Source of the DNA: CAIKZJ01 sp964626015
Lineage (GTDB): Bacteria > Bacteroidota > Ignavibacteria > Tepidaquicellales > Tepidaquicellaceae
Length of the DNA stretch: 62,497 bases
Assembly (NCBI GenBank): GCA_964626015.1
Contig: CAZVCC010000011.1
Coordinates: 1-62,497 of the forward strand
Reading direction: 5' to 3'
Shown here piece by piece: positions 16,538 to 25,984 of this stretch. A program made the translations under genes and the position numbers. Under the pieces are notes generated by a model. It was given only the letters and a program-made list of their open reading frames with translations. It made no database searches and had not been told where the DNA came from. Every line of letters starts with the position of its first letter. Position 1 is the stretch's first letter.

Positions 16538-17781
16538 TATTACTTAAGAACATTTCAAACCTCGTTACCTGTGCAAATCCCGAAGGCAAAGCAAAGCGCG
16601 GTAAAACACAGGGCGATATATACAACATTAAAAACGGTTTCCTGCTGTTCAACGGTACAATTAAATATTCGGGAAATGAACTCGGATTGCGTAAGTACCT
16701 GAAAGAAAACAAAATTATTAAGTATAAAGAAATTGACTGCACGGGTAAAACAGTAATGCCCGGCTTTGTTGATTCGCACACTCACCTCGTTCATGCAGGC
16801 TCAAGAGCAAATGAATACGAGATGAAGATACAGGGAAAATCTTACGAAGAAATCGCAAAAGCAGGCGGCGGTATTGCAAATACAGTTAAAGCAGTCAGAA
16901 AGTCATCTAAAAGTGAACTCAAAAAGATTTCGGAAAAGCGCCTGCACAATTTCATAAAATACGGCACCACTACACTCGAAGCAAAATCAGGCTACGGACT
17001 CGATGTTAAGAACGAAATTAAGTTGCTTGAAGTTATTAATGAACTAAGCAAAAAGAATAAGTACGGTGCAGATATTCTGCCCACTTTTCTTGGAGCACAT
17101 TCAATCCCTCCGGGCATCAGCAAGAAAGATTACATCGATATCGTCTGCTATGAAATGATTCCTCTTGTCGCAAAAAAGCGCCTCGCAGTTTTTATAGATA
17201 TCTTCTGCGAGAAAGGTTATTTTGATGCTCAGGATACAGAGCGCATTCTCTCACAGGGCGCAAAGTTCGGAATGATTCCTAAGGTGCACACAGACCAGTT
17301 TTACTCTATCGGAGGTATCACTGCAGCCAAGCGGGTGAATGCAATTTCAGTTGACCATCTCGAAGTATTAAACAGTAAAGGCATCAGTCAGTTAAAAGAT
17401 ACGAATATAATCGCAACTCTTCTTCCCGGCTGCTCATACTTTCTGAATATGGTATATCCCCCCGCAAGGAAGCTAATCGAAAACGCAGTCCCCGTAGCCC
17501 TTGCCACTGATTTCAACCCGGGAAGCTGCAACACTGAAAACATTCAGATGATTATGTCGCTCGCCTCACTAAAGATGAAAATGTCAGCTGAGGAAATTAT
17601 TAATGCAGTTACGATAAACGGTGCTTTTGCATTGAATATCCAAAATAAAACAGGTAGTCTTACACCTGGAAAATTAAGCGATATACTCGTTTTTGATTTT
17701 CCTGATTATAAGGATTTGATTTATCATTTTGGTGTAAATCAACTGGTGAAAGTATTTAAAAAAGGGAAAAGCATCCTTTAA
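16534..17781 (+). CDS. hutI: Imidazolonepropionase
   Basis: The 415-residue amidohydrolase catalyses the third step of histidine degradation, 4-imidazolone-5-propanoate to N-formimino-L-glutamate. The family's signature stretches are complete. These are the metal site PGFVDSHTH (His82, His84), HAGSRANEYE, EEIAKAGGGI, GTTTLEAKSGYG, later His residues in KVHTDQF and SVDHLEV, and the catalytic Asp in ATDFNPGS. It starts within the end of the ABC ATPase gene (ATGA overlap), so the two are translationally coupled. The other hut genes (HutH, HutU, HutG) are not in the window; they must lie elsewhere if the pathway is whole. Confidence 0.93.
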   Translation: MILLKNISNLVTCANPEGKAKRGKTQGDIYNIKNGFLLFNGTIKYSGNELGLRKYLKENKIIKYKEIDCTGKTVMPGFVDSHTHLVHAGSRANEYEMKIQGKSYEEIAKAGGGIANTVKAVRKSSKSELKKISEKRLHNFIKYGTTTLEAKSGYGLDVKNEIKLLEVINELSKKNKYGADILPTFLGAHSIPPGISKKDYIDIVCYEMIPLVAKKRLAVFIDIFCEKGYFDAQDTERILSQGAKFGMIPKVHTDQFYSIGGITAAKRVNAISVDHLEVLNSKGISQLKDTNIIATLLPGCSYFLNMVYPPARKLIENAVPVALATDFNPGSCNTENIQMIMSLASLKMKMSAEEIINAVTINGAFALNIQNKTGSLTPGKLSDILVFDFPDYKDLIYHFGVNQLVKVFKKGKSIL

Positions 17782-17820
17782 GACTAATTTAATTATCGTT
17801 AATTTATCATTTAACTTTTA

Positions 17821-19047
17821 ATGGAACACATGGTACATAGTGAATCAGAAAAGTATAAATCTGATTTGCATGATGCACTTAAGCAGAGATTCGCGGATAA
17901 ACTGAACGATGAAGACCTTGATTTTATTACAAGGTCTTACGATAAGTATATTTTCGAAATGATAAAGCTGATGAGAGAGGGCAAGAGCGCTCACGAAAAG
18001 TTCTTTTCTGATATTATTCTGAAATCTATAGACGCAATCATCGGTTTCAACAAGGAAAGACAGATTTTCCTCTGGAACGAGGGGGCGGAAAAGATTTTTC
18101 AGTACACGAAGGATGAAATTACGGATAGGGATATCGTTATGCTTATTCCCGATAGAAGAAAAGCTGAAGCAGAGCTGAACTCTCTTCAGAAAGAAATAGA
18201 TGAAAAGGGTTTTGTCACAAACTACGAAACACACGGTCTCGCTAAAGATGGTAGAATAATAAATATCAGCTTATCGCAGTTCCCGATATTCGGAGAGAAA
18301 GAAGAGTTTCTTGGAAATGTATCCATCATCAGAGATATAACTGTCGTTAAAGAATTAGAAAAGGAATTAAGAGAATCAGAGAACCTGGCTCTAATTGGTC
18401 AAGTTGTATCTTCGATTGCGCACAACCTTTCTAATCCTCTTAACATTATTTCTGGTAATGCCGACTATCTGCTTCTTGAAAAGAAAGAAGGAGACCCTGA
18501 TTATGATGAGCTTAAGGTTATAGTTTCCGAAGCAACACGTATTACAAAATCAATACGTTCAATACTTAACTTTGCAAAGCCTATTACTCCAATGAGAGAG
18601 GAGGTGAGGCTTAATGACCTTCTGTCTGAGACGCTGAGCAGTTTCAAGTTTTTAAAGGGTCAAAAAGAGATTGAGCTAAAAAAGAATTTTTGCAACGTAA
18701 GCCCGGCAGTAAGGATTGATAAGGAACTTTTCAAGGATGTGTTTCTTAATATTATAGGTAATTCAATTCAGGCAATTCCCGCTAATAAAAAAGGTCTCAT
18801 TGAAGTTGTAACGTATACGGATGATAAATTTGCTTTTACAGAAATCTCCGATAATGGTATCGGTATTCCCGAAAGCGATATTGAAAATGTTTTTAAACCA
18901 TTCTTTAGCACTAAGGGGTATGGAAAGGGTACTGGGCTCGGACTTGCGTTTACTGATAGAGTTGTAAAAGAACATGGCGGGATTATTAAGCTAAATTCTA
19001 TTAAAGATAATAAAACAACATTTCTTATAGGCATTCCTCTGATGTGA
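17821..19047 (+). CDS. Soluble PAS-domain sensor histidine kinase
   Basis: The 408-residue kinase has no membrane segment. It has a PAS domain (about residues 62-175) and a dimerisation/phosphoacceptor box SSIAHNLSNPLN with His201. Its HATPase domain shows the N box NIIGNSIQAI, G1 DNGIGIP and G2 GTGLGLAF. It is NtrB-like in layout, so it probably senses a cytoplasmic signal through PAS and phosphorylates the NtrC-type regulator encoded 68 bases downstream. No PAS cofactor-binding residue is obvious. It starts 39 bases after hutI. An alternative ATG at 17830 would shorten it by three residues. Its position ahead of a multiheme cytochrome cluster suggests, but does not prove, control of that cluster. 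Confidence 0.88.
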   Translation: MEHMVHSESEKYKSDLHDALKQRFADKLNDEDLDFITRSYDKYIFEMIKLMREGKSAHEKFFSDIILKSIDAIIGFNKERQIFLWNEGAEKIFQYTKDEITDRDIVMLIPDRRKAEAELNSLQKEIDEKGFVTNYETHGLAKDGRIINISLSQFPIFGEKEEFLGNVSIIRDITVVKELEKELRESENLALIGQVVSSIAHNLSNPLNIISGNADYLLLEKKEGDPDYDELKVIVSEATRITKSIRSILNFAKPITPMREEVRLNDLLSETLSSFKFLKGQKEIELKKNFCNVSPAVRIDKELFKDVFLNIIGNSIQAIPANKKGLIEVVTYTDDKFAFTEISDNGIGIPESDIENVFKPFFSTKGYGKGTGLGLAFTDRVVKEHGGIIKLNSIKDNKTTFLIGIPLM

Positions 19048-19115
19048 TTTCATTCTGCTAATGTGTGGAAAAATTCCCTGATTTTAAGTAATATTCATTT
19101 TAATTAATTCGCAAA

Positions 19116-20462
19116 ATGCCATATAGTATAAAAGTACTTCTAGTTGACGATGAGGTGAACCAATCTGCACTGCTAAGAAAAGTTTTGCAGAAAAAAGGTC
19201 TTAACGTTTTTGAGGAGAATGACAGTGTTAAGGCAAGAGAGCTTATTGAAAAAGATTTCTTTGATTTGATTGTCTCGGATTTGCAGATGCCGGAGGTTTC
19301 CGGGATGGACTTGCTCTTGGCAAAGCCGAAGGATACGCTTTTTATTATGATTACGGGGTATGGTTCGATTACGACTGCGGTTGATTCGATGAAGAACGGT
19401 GCCTATGATTACGTTAATAAACCGTTTAATCTTGAGGAGTTCATGCTTAAGATTGATAAGGCTATTGAGAAGATTAAGATTACAAGAGAACTGAACGGTT
19501 TTAAGGCGCTTGTCACGGAGAGAGAGCCATTTCCTGGGATTATTGGCACAAGCAAAAGGATGCTTGAAGTGTATGACTTTATTGAGAAGACTTCTAAGAT
19601 AAACGTGAATGTGCTTATTTGCGGGCAGAGCGGTACGGGTAAGGAGCTCGTTGCAAGAGCACTTCATTTCAGCAGTGAGAGGAAGAATAATGCTTTTGTT
19701 GCGGTAAACTGCAGCGCTATTCCGGAGAATCTGCTTGAGAGCGAGCTTTTCGGGCATACTAAGGGGGCTTTTACGGGTGCTATTGAAAATCAGAAAGGTG
19801 TTTTTGAGCAGGCTAACGGAGGTACTTTGTTTCTGGATGAGATTGCAGAGATGCCATATCAGCTTCAGGCTAAACTGCTGAGAGTTCTTGAAAACTGGGA
19901 GTTTAAACCTATCGGCAGCGATAAGTTGAAAAGGGTTGACGTGAGGCTAATTTCTGCTACTAACCAGAATCTGCAGGAAATGATTGCTGCGAAACGTTTT
20001 CGCGAAGACCTCTATTACAGAATTTCGACTATTTCGCTAAACCTGCCTACACTTAACGACAGGCTTTCAGACATCCCTGCTTTAGCATATTACATTCTTA
20101 AAAATGTGAGCAAGAAATTCGGTAAAGATATAAAGATTACTTCCGAGGCTATATCCCTGCTTTCCAAGCATAACTACAAGGGGAATATTCGTGAATTGGA
20201 AAATATTCTTGAGCAGGCTGCGGTTACTGCGGCTAACAATAGGATTGATGTGAAGAATCTTTCAATTTCAGAGGATAACAATTTTCTTGACGATTGTCTG
20301 AGCAATGCACAAGGACTTAGCCTTAAAGACCTTGAAAGAAAGTATATTTTAAAGGTGCTTGAGCTGACGAAAGGAAATAAAAAGAAAGCAGCCGAAAAGC
20401 TTGGGATTGATAGGAAAACACTTTATAATAAATTGGGGGAATTTGGCCTAACGAGAAGCTAA
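19116..20462 (+). CDS. NtrC-family sigma-54-dependent response regulator
   Basis: The 448-residue protein has three domains. The receiver domain (1-120) has acidic DDE at 11-13, phosphoacceptor Asp55, Thr80 and Lys102. The AAA+ domain (about 145-375) has Walker A GQSGTGKE, the sigma-54-contacting GAFTGA loop at 217-222 and Walker B GGTLFLDE. The C-terminal Fis-type helix-turn-helix is KKAAEKLGIDRKTLYNKL. It should activate RNA polymerase carrying sigma-54 at distant promoters when phosphorylated by the adjacent kinase. I did not find a convincing GG-N10-GC promoter in the gap before the cytochrome genes, so its targets are open. The palindrome at 20474-20491 follows it. Confidence 0.92.
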   Translation: MPYSIKVLLVDDEVNQSALLRKVLQKKGLNVFEENDSVKARELIEKDFFDLIVSDLQMPEVSGMDLLLAKPKDTLFIMITGYGSITTAVDSMKNGAYDYVNKPFNLEEFMLKIDKAIEKIKITRELNGFKALVTEREPFPGIIGTSKRMLEVYDFIEKTSKINVNVLICGQSGTGKELVARALHFSSERKNNAFVAVNCSAIPENLLESELFGHTKGAFTGAIENQKGVFEQANGGTLFLDEIAEMPYQLQAKLLRVLENWEFKPIGSDKLKRVDVRLISATNQNLQEMIAAKRFREDLYYRISTISLNLPTLNDRLSDIPALAYYILKNVSKKFGKDIKITSEAISLLSKHNYKGNIRELENILEQAAVTAANNRIDVKNLSISEDNNFLDDCLSNAQGLSLKDLERKYILKVLELTKGNKKKAAEKLGIDRKTLYNKLGEFGLTRS

Positions 20463-20849
20463 GAGCTCGTCCCAATTCCAAATATGGAATTTGAAGGAGC
20501 TTAGGCTAAAATTAAAAATCAAGAATATCGAATTTTGGAATTGCTCTTTCCAATCAGTATCAATTCCTGCTCTTCTTGTTTTATATATCAGATTTTAGAT
20601 TTTGATCTGTTTTTCACGTCACATCTTTTGCTCGCCTCTATTCTCTACAGAGCGCTGAACGCTATCTTAAAGGGGAGTAAATATTCCACACTGTAAGTCC
20701 GTTTTTTCTACACGGTACTATTCGGCTGCCAAGAAAATAAAAGTGTGAATAATCGCCACTATTTTGGAACAATAATTCATACATTAAGTCCTTTATATCC
20801 ACATTTTCTTTTTAATCTCATTTTATAACTATTTCTAATCACACAAATC
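20463..20849. other. Intergenic region before the cytochrome cluster
   Basis: This 387-bp gap starts with a stem AATTCCA / TGGAATT (20474-20491) with partly matching flanks (CTCGTCCC left, GAAGGAG right). That looks like a decayed longer palindrome and may terminate the kinase-regulator transcript. The rest is AT-rich with no gene, tRNA or recognisable riboswitch. The cytochrome cluster promoter should lie here, but no clear -35/-10 or sigma-54 site was found. Confidence 0.6.
20474..20491. repeat. Stem-loop after the response regulator
   Basis: The 7-bp stem AATTCCA / TGGAATT has loop AATA and lies 12 bases after the regulator stop codon. The left flank CTCGTCCC and right flank GAAGGAG pair only in part. 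No T-run follows closely, so it is a weak terminator candidate or a degenerate REP-like element. Confidence 0.45.
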
Positions 20850-21272
20850 ATGGTACAATATTTGCTGTTAATTATTGTATATTTAACATTAGTGGAGAAA
20901 AGAGTAAAAATATATTGCATTACAGATGAGATTTGCTGCCTGATTAATAAAGTTCTTAATAAGCATAATATTGTTTCAAAGTGCGAAAATTATAAAGAAT
21001 TATCGGTCACCAAATCTATTGACGATATTGTTTCTGAATGCAGAAACTCTGCTGATGTCGTAGTACTGGACCAGGAACTCGATAAGGAATTTAAACAACG
21101 TATAGTTACGGCTCTTAAAGATTTGACTTTTATATGTTTGCCGTCTTTGAATGATAACGACATTCCTGATGTACCAGAAAATGTGTATCAGATTTCAGAA
21201 CCATTTAAACTCAGCGAGTTCGAAGAAGTTCTTTTGAAAATATTGAATAAAAAACTTTTTAAAGATGTATAA
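20850..21272 (+). CDS. Degenerate response-receiver-like protein
   Basis: The 140-residue frame has receiver-like layout from VKIYCITDE (about residue 20). An Asp sits at the end of strand 3 (VVVLDQE), and the C-terminal part is SEPFKLSEFEEVLLKIL. In true receivers that place is K-P-F-x; here the Lys is replaced by Glu (SEPF), and the acidic pair after strand 1 is reduced, so normal phosphorylation is doubtful. A GTG at 20892 (residue 15) would remove a hydrophobic MVQYLLLIIVYLTL start and is the more natural beginning for a cytosolic receiver. Its end overlaps the start of the first cytochrome gene by 8 bases, implying coupling. Role unknown; a pseudo-receiver regulator is my best reading. 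Confidence 0.6.
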   Translation: MVQYLLLIIVYLTLVEKRVKIYCITDEICCLINKVLNKHNIVSKCENYKELSVTKSIDDIVSECRNSADVVVLDQELDKEFKQRIVTALKDLTFICLPSLNDNDIPDVPENVYQISEPFKLSEFEEVLLKILNKKLFKDV

Positions 21273-23148
21273 TAGAAAATTAACAATTTTCACGCTTTCA
21301 GCTTTTCTTGTTTTAAGTGTTTTTATAGCAGCATTTAATTACACTGTTATTAAAGCAAAAAATTCTGATGAGTGTTTTGCCTGTCATGAAGATAAAGACC
21401 TGACAATGGATGTTAACGGTAAGAAAAAATCATTGTACGTTGACGCATCATTGTACAAGAAATCTTCTCATGGAGGTTCTGATTGCAAGGATTGTCATGA
21501 AGGTTATAATCCCGAAGAAATACCGCACAGCAGTAAAAAAGTTGATATAAAATGCCAGAATTGCCATGATAAATTTCCGCCGATTGAAAAAAGTGTACAT
21601 GCAAAGAATGACTGCAATTCATGCCACTCTCCGCATTACCAGAAACCCGTAAAGGAAATGAAAGCAAACCAGACGGATGATTGCATGAAATGTCATAACA
21701 ATAAAAACGTAAAAGACTATAACACAAGCATTCACTCCAAAAGAAATGTTGGCTGCAACGGATGTCATAACGGCGGACATGAAGTGAAGAAGATTTCAAA
21801 AAGTGAAATAAATTCCTCATGCGGTAAATGCCACGGAAAACACCAGTCGGATTTTAATAATAGTATTCATCAGACCGTTATGCGTGAGGGGAACAAGAAT
21901 ACACCGACATGCGTTGACTGTCACGGTGCACACAAGATTGTATCAAGCAAACTTTCAATTGAATCGCAGGCGTGCCTTAAATGCCATCTGGACGAAAAGC
22001 TTTTCCCGGGTGAAGAAAAAGGTTCTGCTAAGTTTGTCGCTAGGTATAAAACAAGTATTCACTCATCTATTCAGAAAGACGGTAAGCAGGCAGCGGGATG
22101 CGTTGACTGCCACGGCGACCACATGATAGAATCTACATCAGACCCGACGAAGTCCACCGTAAAAGCAAAGATGATGGAAACCTGCGGAAAGTGTCATACA
22201 AATGAAGTAGAACACTACAATAAATCATCGCACGGCGTTTCGTTTAAAAACGGTGACCCGAATGCACCAACATGTTCTACCTGTCACGGGGAACATAGCA
22301 TTAATGCGGTTCTGCAGTCAGATGAATTTTCAAAGATAAATCAGACTGAAATGTGTTTGGGCTGTCATAAAGACAATAAGGTAAACCCGAACAAGAATAC
22401 TCACCTTGATGATTATAAAAGCAGTTTCCATTATTTAGCCCTAAAGAATGGAAATTTAAAGGCAGCAACTTGCAGCAACTGCCATGGTCCGCATGAAATG
22501 AAAAAGGCATCTGATCCTGAATCACAGATTAATAAAAAGAATATAGATAAAACTTGCGGGCAGTCCGAATGCCATGTTCAGCAAAAAGCAGATTACGATG
22601 GAAGCATTCATCACGTCAGTTTGATGACGAAGGAAAATTCAGATTCTCCCACTTGCAATACATGCCACGGGGCGCATCAGGTGGTTACTACAGATTCTCT
22701 CGGAAACAAGGAAGGATCAAAGCAAAGAGGAATTGTTAAATTGTGCTCGAGCTGTCATGCATCAGTTGAGATTATCAGCAATAATGACCTTAAGAATGTT
22801 ACGAAGAACTATAACGATAGCTTTCACGGTCTTGCAGTGCGTGGAGGTTCGAACAGAGCCGCTTCATGCGAAAGCTGCCACGGTAACCATAACATAAGAC
22901 CTTCGACAGATTCTTTGTCGTCGATACATCCAAATAATCTTGGTAAGACGTGCGGCTCGTGTCATCCGGGAGCTGACAAGGTATTCATTAACACAAAGAT
23001 CCACGTACTTGACGCAGAAGTTGAAAACCCGCTTCTATACTGGATTACAAGATTCTATATCATTCTAATTGTAGCGGTAATAGGCGGAATGGTTTTGCAC
23101 AACATTCTGGATTACAGAAGAAAAACTAAAGATAAAAAGGCGGTTTAG
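21265..23148 (+). CDS. Membrane-anchored multiheme cytochrome c, 19 haem motifs
   Basis: The 627-residue protein has an N-terminal hydrophobic segment (about 7-30), then 18 CXXCH motifs and one CX4CH (CGQSECH). A C-terminal membrane helix (about 595-615) is followed by basic residues, so it should hang in the periplasm from the inner membrane. Numerous additional His residues (SIH, SSH, SFH) could be distal ligands. Many motifs sit in a recurring layout, xxxTCxxCHGxH, indicating internal duplication. It overlaps the receiver-like gene upstream, and the cytochrome b gene starts 7 bases downstream, so it probably takes electrons from that quinol-linked subunit. Haem count is from motifs only. 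Confidence 0.9.
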   Translation: MYNRKLTIFTLSAFLVLSVFIAAFNYTVIKAKNSDECFACHEDKDLTMDVNGKKKSLYVDASLYKKSSHGGSDCKDCHEGYNPEEIPHSSKKVDIKCQNCHDKFPPIEKSVHAKNDCNSCHSPHYQKPVKEMKANQTDDCMKCHNNKNVKDYNTSIHSKRNVGCNGCHNGGHEVKKISKSEINSSCGKCHGKHQSDFNNSIHQTVMREGNKNTPTCVDCHGAHKIVSSKLSIESQACLKCHLDEKLFPGEEKGSAKFVARYKTSIHSSIQKDGKQAAGCVDCHGDHMIESTSDPTKSTVKAKMMETCGKCHTNEVEHYNKSSHGVSFKNGDPNAPTCSTCHGEHSINAVLQSDEFSKINQTEMCLGCHKDNKVNPNKNTHLDDYKSSFHYLALKNGNLKAATCSNCHGPHEMKKASDPESQINKKNIDKTCGQSECHVQQKADYDGSIHHVSLMTKENSDSPTCNTCHGAHQVVTTDSLGNKEGSKQRGIVKLCSSCHASVEIISNNDLKNVTKNYNDSFHGLAVRGGSNRAASCESCHGNHNIRPSTDSLSSIHPNNLGKTCGSCHPGADKVFINTKIHVLDAEVENPLLYWITRFYIILIVAVIGGMVLHNILDYRRKTKDKKAV

Positions 23149-23155
23149 CAAATAT

Positions 23156-23854
23156 ATGAAACACGAGGAAAAATATTTAAGAATGACTTTTAATGAAAGA
23201 GTACAGCATTTTCTGCTGCTCTCTTCATTTATAACACTCGTTATTACAGGTTTTGCACTGAAGTACCCTGAAGCATGGTGGGTGGCATGGGGTCCAAAAG
23301 TTTTTGGTCAGTATGCATTTGAATTAAGAGGAATTATCCACAGGATAGCTGCCGTTGTTATGGTCGCAGCATCTTTCTACCATCTCTTTTATATAATTTT
23401 TACAAAGCGCGGCAGAAAGCTCGTGGCAGACTTGTGGTTTTACAGACAGGATATTACGGATTTAATGGATAATCTTGGATATATAATCGGGAAGAAAAAT
23501 GATAGACCCAAACTCGGCAGGTTCAGCTATATTGAAAAAGCTGAATACTGGGCTGTGGTTTGGGGCACGGTTGTGATGGGAGCTACAGGAGCAGTTCTAT
23601 GGTTTCAGAATTTCTTCCTGCCGATTATAAACGTTTCGGGAATGGATATCGCAACTGCGATTCATTGGTATGAAGCTATACTTGCGTCATTGGCAATACT
23701 TGTCTGGCATTTTTATTTCATATTTCTGAATCCTGACGTAAGGCCGATGAACAAGGCATGGTACACAGGATACTTAACAAGACATCAGATGGAAAATGAA
23801 CACCCGAGGGAGCTGGAAGAGATTGAAGATCAGAATATAGAATCTAGAAGCTAG
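23156..23854 (+). CDS. Four-helix membrane cytochrome b subunit
   Basis: The 232-residue protein has four membrane helices (about 18-37, 57-80, 131-152 and 168-190). Likely haem b ligands are His18, His62, His76, His170 and His185. This resembles the cytochrome b561/formate-dehydrogenase gamma type that oxidises or reduces quinol and passes electrons to a periplasmic partner. It lies between two large multiheme cytochromes (7 bases after one, 27 bases before the other), so it probably links the quinone pool to them. The charged C-terminal tail is cytoplasmic by inference. It could equally work in reverse (electron uptake). Confidence 0.85.
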   Translation: MKHEEKYLRMTFNERVQHFLLLSSFITLVITGFALKYPEAWWVAWGPKVFGQYAFELRGIIHRIAAVVMVAASFYHLFYIIFTKRGRKLVADLWFYRQDITDLMDNLGYIIGKKNDRPKLGRFSYIEKAEYWAVVWGTVVMGATGAVLWFQNFFLPIINVSGMDIATAIHWYEAILASLAILVWHFYFIFLNPDVRPMNKAWYTGYLTRHQMENEHPRELEEIEDQNIESRS

Positions 23855-23881
23855 AATCTTATATTATTTAATAACAAAATT

Positions 23882-25924
23882 ATGGAAGAAAACAAAGAAG
23901 TTAACAAGGAAGAAAATAAAAAAGTTAAAAAGAATAAAAGATTCTTTAAGAATGTAACAGGATTCAGAAGGTTTCTTCTTTTTACAGGTATTTACTTTTT
24001 TATTTTCGTTGTATTCTTTGCCGTATCTGCAGAATATACATCAAGACCTTCTTTCTGTCCGACTTGTCATTATATGGAGCCGTTTTATAACAGCTGGAAA
24101 TCTTCAACCCATAATAATATCCAATGTGTTGAGTGTCATTTTGAACCTGGTCTTGAAGGTACTATTAAAGGGAAGTTAAACGGTCTCGTTCAGATTGTTA
24201 ACTATGTTTCAACTTCTTACAAGAAAAGAAAACCATGGGCTGATATTCCCGACAATACTTGCTCGCGTTCCGACTGTCACGCTAAACAAAGCATTCAGGA
24301 TACAACTTATGAAACAAAAGGAATTTTATTCAATCATAAACATCATCTTTCAGAGCTTCGGAGAGGGAAAAAACTAAAATGCACAAGTTGTCATTCTCAG
24401 ATAGTACAGGGTTCTCACATGCAGGTAACTTACGCAACTTGTTTCAACTGTCACTTCCATAAGTCCGATGACCCTGAGCATAAATTCGACAAACTTGCTG
24501 ACTGCAGAACATGCCATGAGCTTGAGAATAAGTCAAAAGAACAACTTGCGTCAATGAAATACAACCATAATATGGTTGTTGAAACTAAAACTGAATGTTC
24601 GAGCTGTCATACGAATATTATAAAGGGTAAGGGCGAAGTGGGTAAGGAAAGATGTTTCCAATGCCACTTTGAAGATAATAAGCTTGATAAATATTCTGAT
24701 ACTGAGTTTATGCATAGCACACACATTGCAAAGCACAGCATGAGCTGCGGTTACTGTCATTCGCCGATTAAACATAAGGTAGAGAAGATGGATGTGAATA
24801 CTCCTCCTGATTGTCAATCATGCCATTCTGGTGCTCATTCATCTATGGTTAATCTTTATGCGGGTGAAAAAGGGTTTAACACTGAGTCTTCTCCGAGCTC
24901 TATGTTTTTAAGCGGAATAGACTGCAAAGGTTGTCATGTATTACACGAAACTACGAGTAAGAATGTGAACGCCGATAAATCACGTAAGGATGCCTGTGAT
25001 AATTGTCATGGTAAAGGTTATGGTAATTTGATAAAGCAATGGGAAGCGTCTTCATTAAAAAGACTTGCGGTTATTAAGTCAATCTACAACACAACAAACA
25101 GTTTAATTAAGAACTCGTCAAGCAACAGAAAAAACGAAGCTTTGTTAAAACTTGATGAAGCTATGCACAACATTAAAACCGTGGATGTGGGAAAGAGTGT
25201 TCATAATATTCAGTTCGCGGATAAGCTTCTTGTGGGAGCGTACGGAATTATGAAGGAAGCACTTGAAATGGTTGGTTCAAAAACACAACTTCCAAAGTTT
25301 GAAGCAAGCACGGAGTATGTTCCGAATGAATGTTACAACTGCCACGGCGGTATTCAGGAGGTTAAAGTAAATGCTTTTGGAAAATCATTTTCTCATAATA
25401 CACACATCGTAAAACAAAGACTGCAATGCGACAGGTGTCATTCAAACTCTAAGAAACACGGTGAGCTTATTTTAAACAAGGAATCCTGCAATGCATGTCA
25501 TCATACTAACGGTAAAAAGAATGAATCATGCAGCGGATGCCATAATATACAGTCACAGGTTTATAACGGCTCTTTCGAGGGTAAGAACGAACCCGATATT
25601 ATGAAACAGGCGGGAGTAAACTGTACGGATTGCCACCTTGATAAAGATAAGATTTATAAGCCGGGTACTGAAAACTGTGCAAAATGCCATGACGCAGAAT
25701 ATTCTAAAATGATGGATGAATGGAAAACAGATGTTAATAAATCCGCAGGAACCATAAGAGAAATTATTAGTAACATAAATATGGATAATGATGCAGAAGT
25801 GATAGCAGCGAAAAATTTAATTAATAAGATTTCAGCATACAGAAGTCTTTATGTACACAATTACGGTTTGATTTCGGATTTACTAAGTCAGAAGAAAAAA
25901 GCACTTGAAAAATACACAAAATAA
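23882..25924 (+). CDS. NapC/NirT-type multiheme cytochrome c, 18 haem motifs
   Basis: The 680-residue protein has a Lys-rich cytoplasmic start, one membrane anchor (about 31-50) and a NapC/NirT/NrfH signature. That signature is CPTCHYMEPF, with Met65 after the first haem, then SSTHNN and CVECH. In total there are 17 CXXCH and one CX4CH (CSRSDCH). NapC-family proteins take electrons from menaquinol and deliver them to periplasmic acceptors; this one has a greatly extended haem-rich periplasmic part. Two haem-free helical stretches (about 385-480 and the last 70 residues) separate or cap the haem groups. It probably partners the preceding cytochrome b. The two may be alternative or successive quinol entry points. 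Confidence 0.9.
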   Translation: MEENKEVNKEENKKVKKNKRFFKNVTGFRRFLLFTGIYFFIFVVFFAVSAEYTSRPSFCPTCHYMEPFYNSWKSSTHNNIQCVECHFEPGLEGTIKGKLNGLVQIVNYVSTSYKKRKPWADIPDNTCSRSDCHAKQSIQDTTYETKGILFNHKHHLSELRRGKKLKCTSCHSQIVQGSHMQVTYATCFNCHFHKSDDPEHKFDKLADCRTCHELENKSKEQLASMKYNHNMVVETKTECSSCHTNIIKGKGEVGKERCFQCHFEDNKLDKYSDTEFMHSTHIAKHSMSCGYCHSPIKHKVEKMDVNTPPDCQSCHSGAHSSMVNLYAGEKGFNTESSPSSMFLSGIDCKGCHVLHETTSKNVNADKSRKDACDNCHGKGYGNLIKQWEASSLKRLAVIKSIYNTTNSLIKNSSSNRKNEALLKLDEAMHNIKTVDVGKSVHNIQFADKLLVGAYGIMKEALEMVGSKTQLPKFEASTEYVPNECYNCHGGIQEVKVNAFGKSFSHNTHIVKQRLQCDRCHSNSKKHGELILNKESCNACHHTNGKKNESCSGCHNIQSQVYNGSFEGKNEPDIMKQAGVNCTDCHLDKDKIYKPGTENCAKCHDAEYSKMMDEWKTDVNKSAGTIREIISNINMDNDAEVIAAKNLINKISAYRSLYVHNYGLISDLLSQKKKALEKYTK

Positions 25925-25984
25925 AATTGATTTTGATTTACCTAAAAAATATATATATTTATAAACTTAACTAAACCAAAAATT

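Noticed and set aside
19173..19757. 194-codon frame antisense to the NtrC-type regulator
   Set aside because: Opposite to conserved receiver and AAA+ coding sequence; Arg/Leu-rich shadow translation without any motif.
20463..20849. Sigma-54 promoter for the cytochrome cluster
   Set aside because: Candidates such as TTTTGGAATTGCTC do not have the GG-N10-GC spacing; none is convincing on the plus strand.
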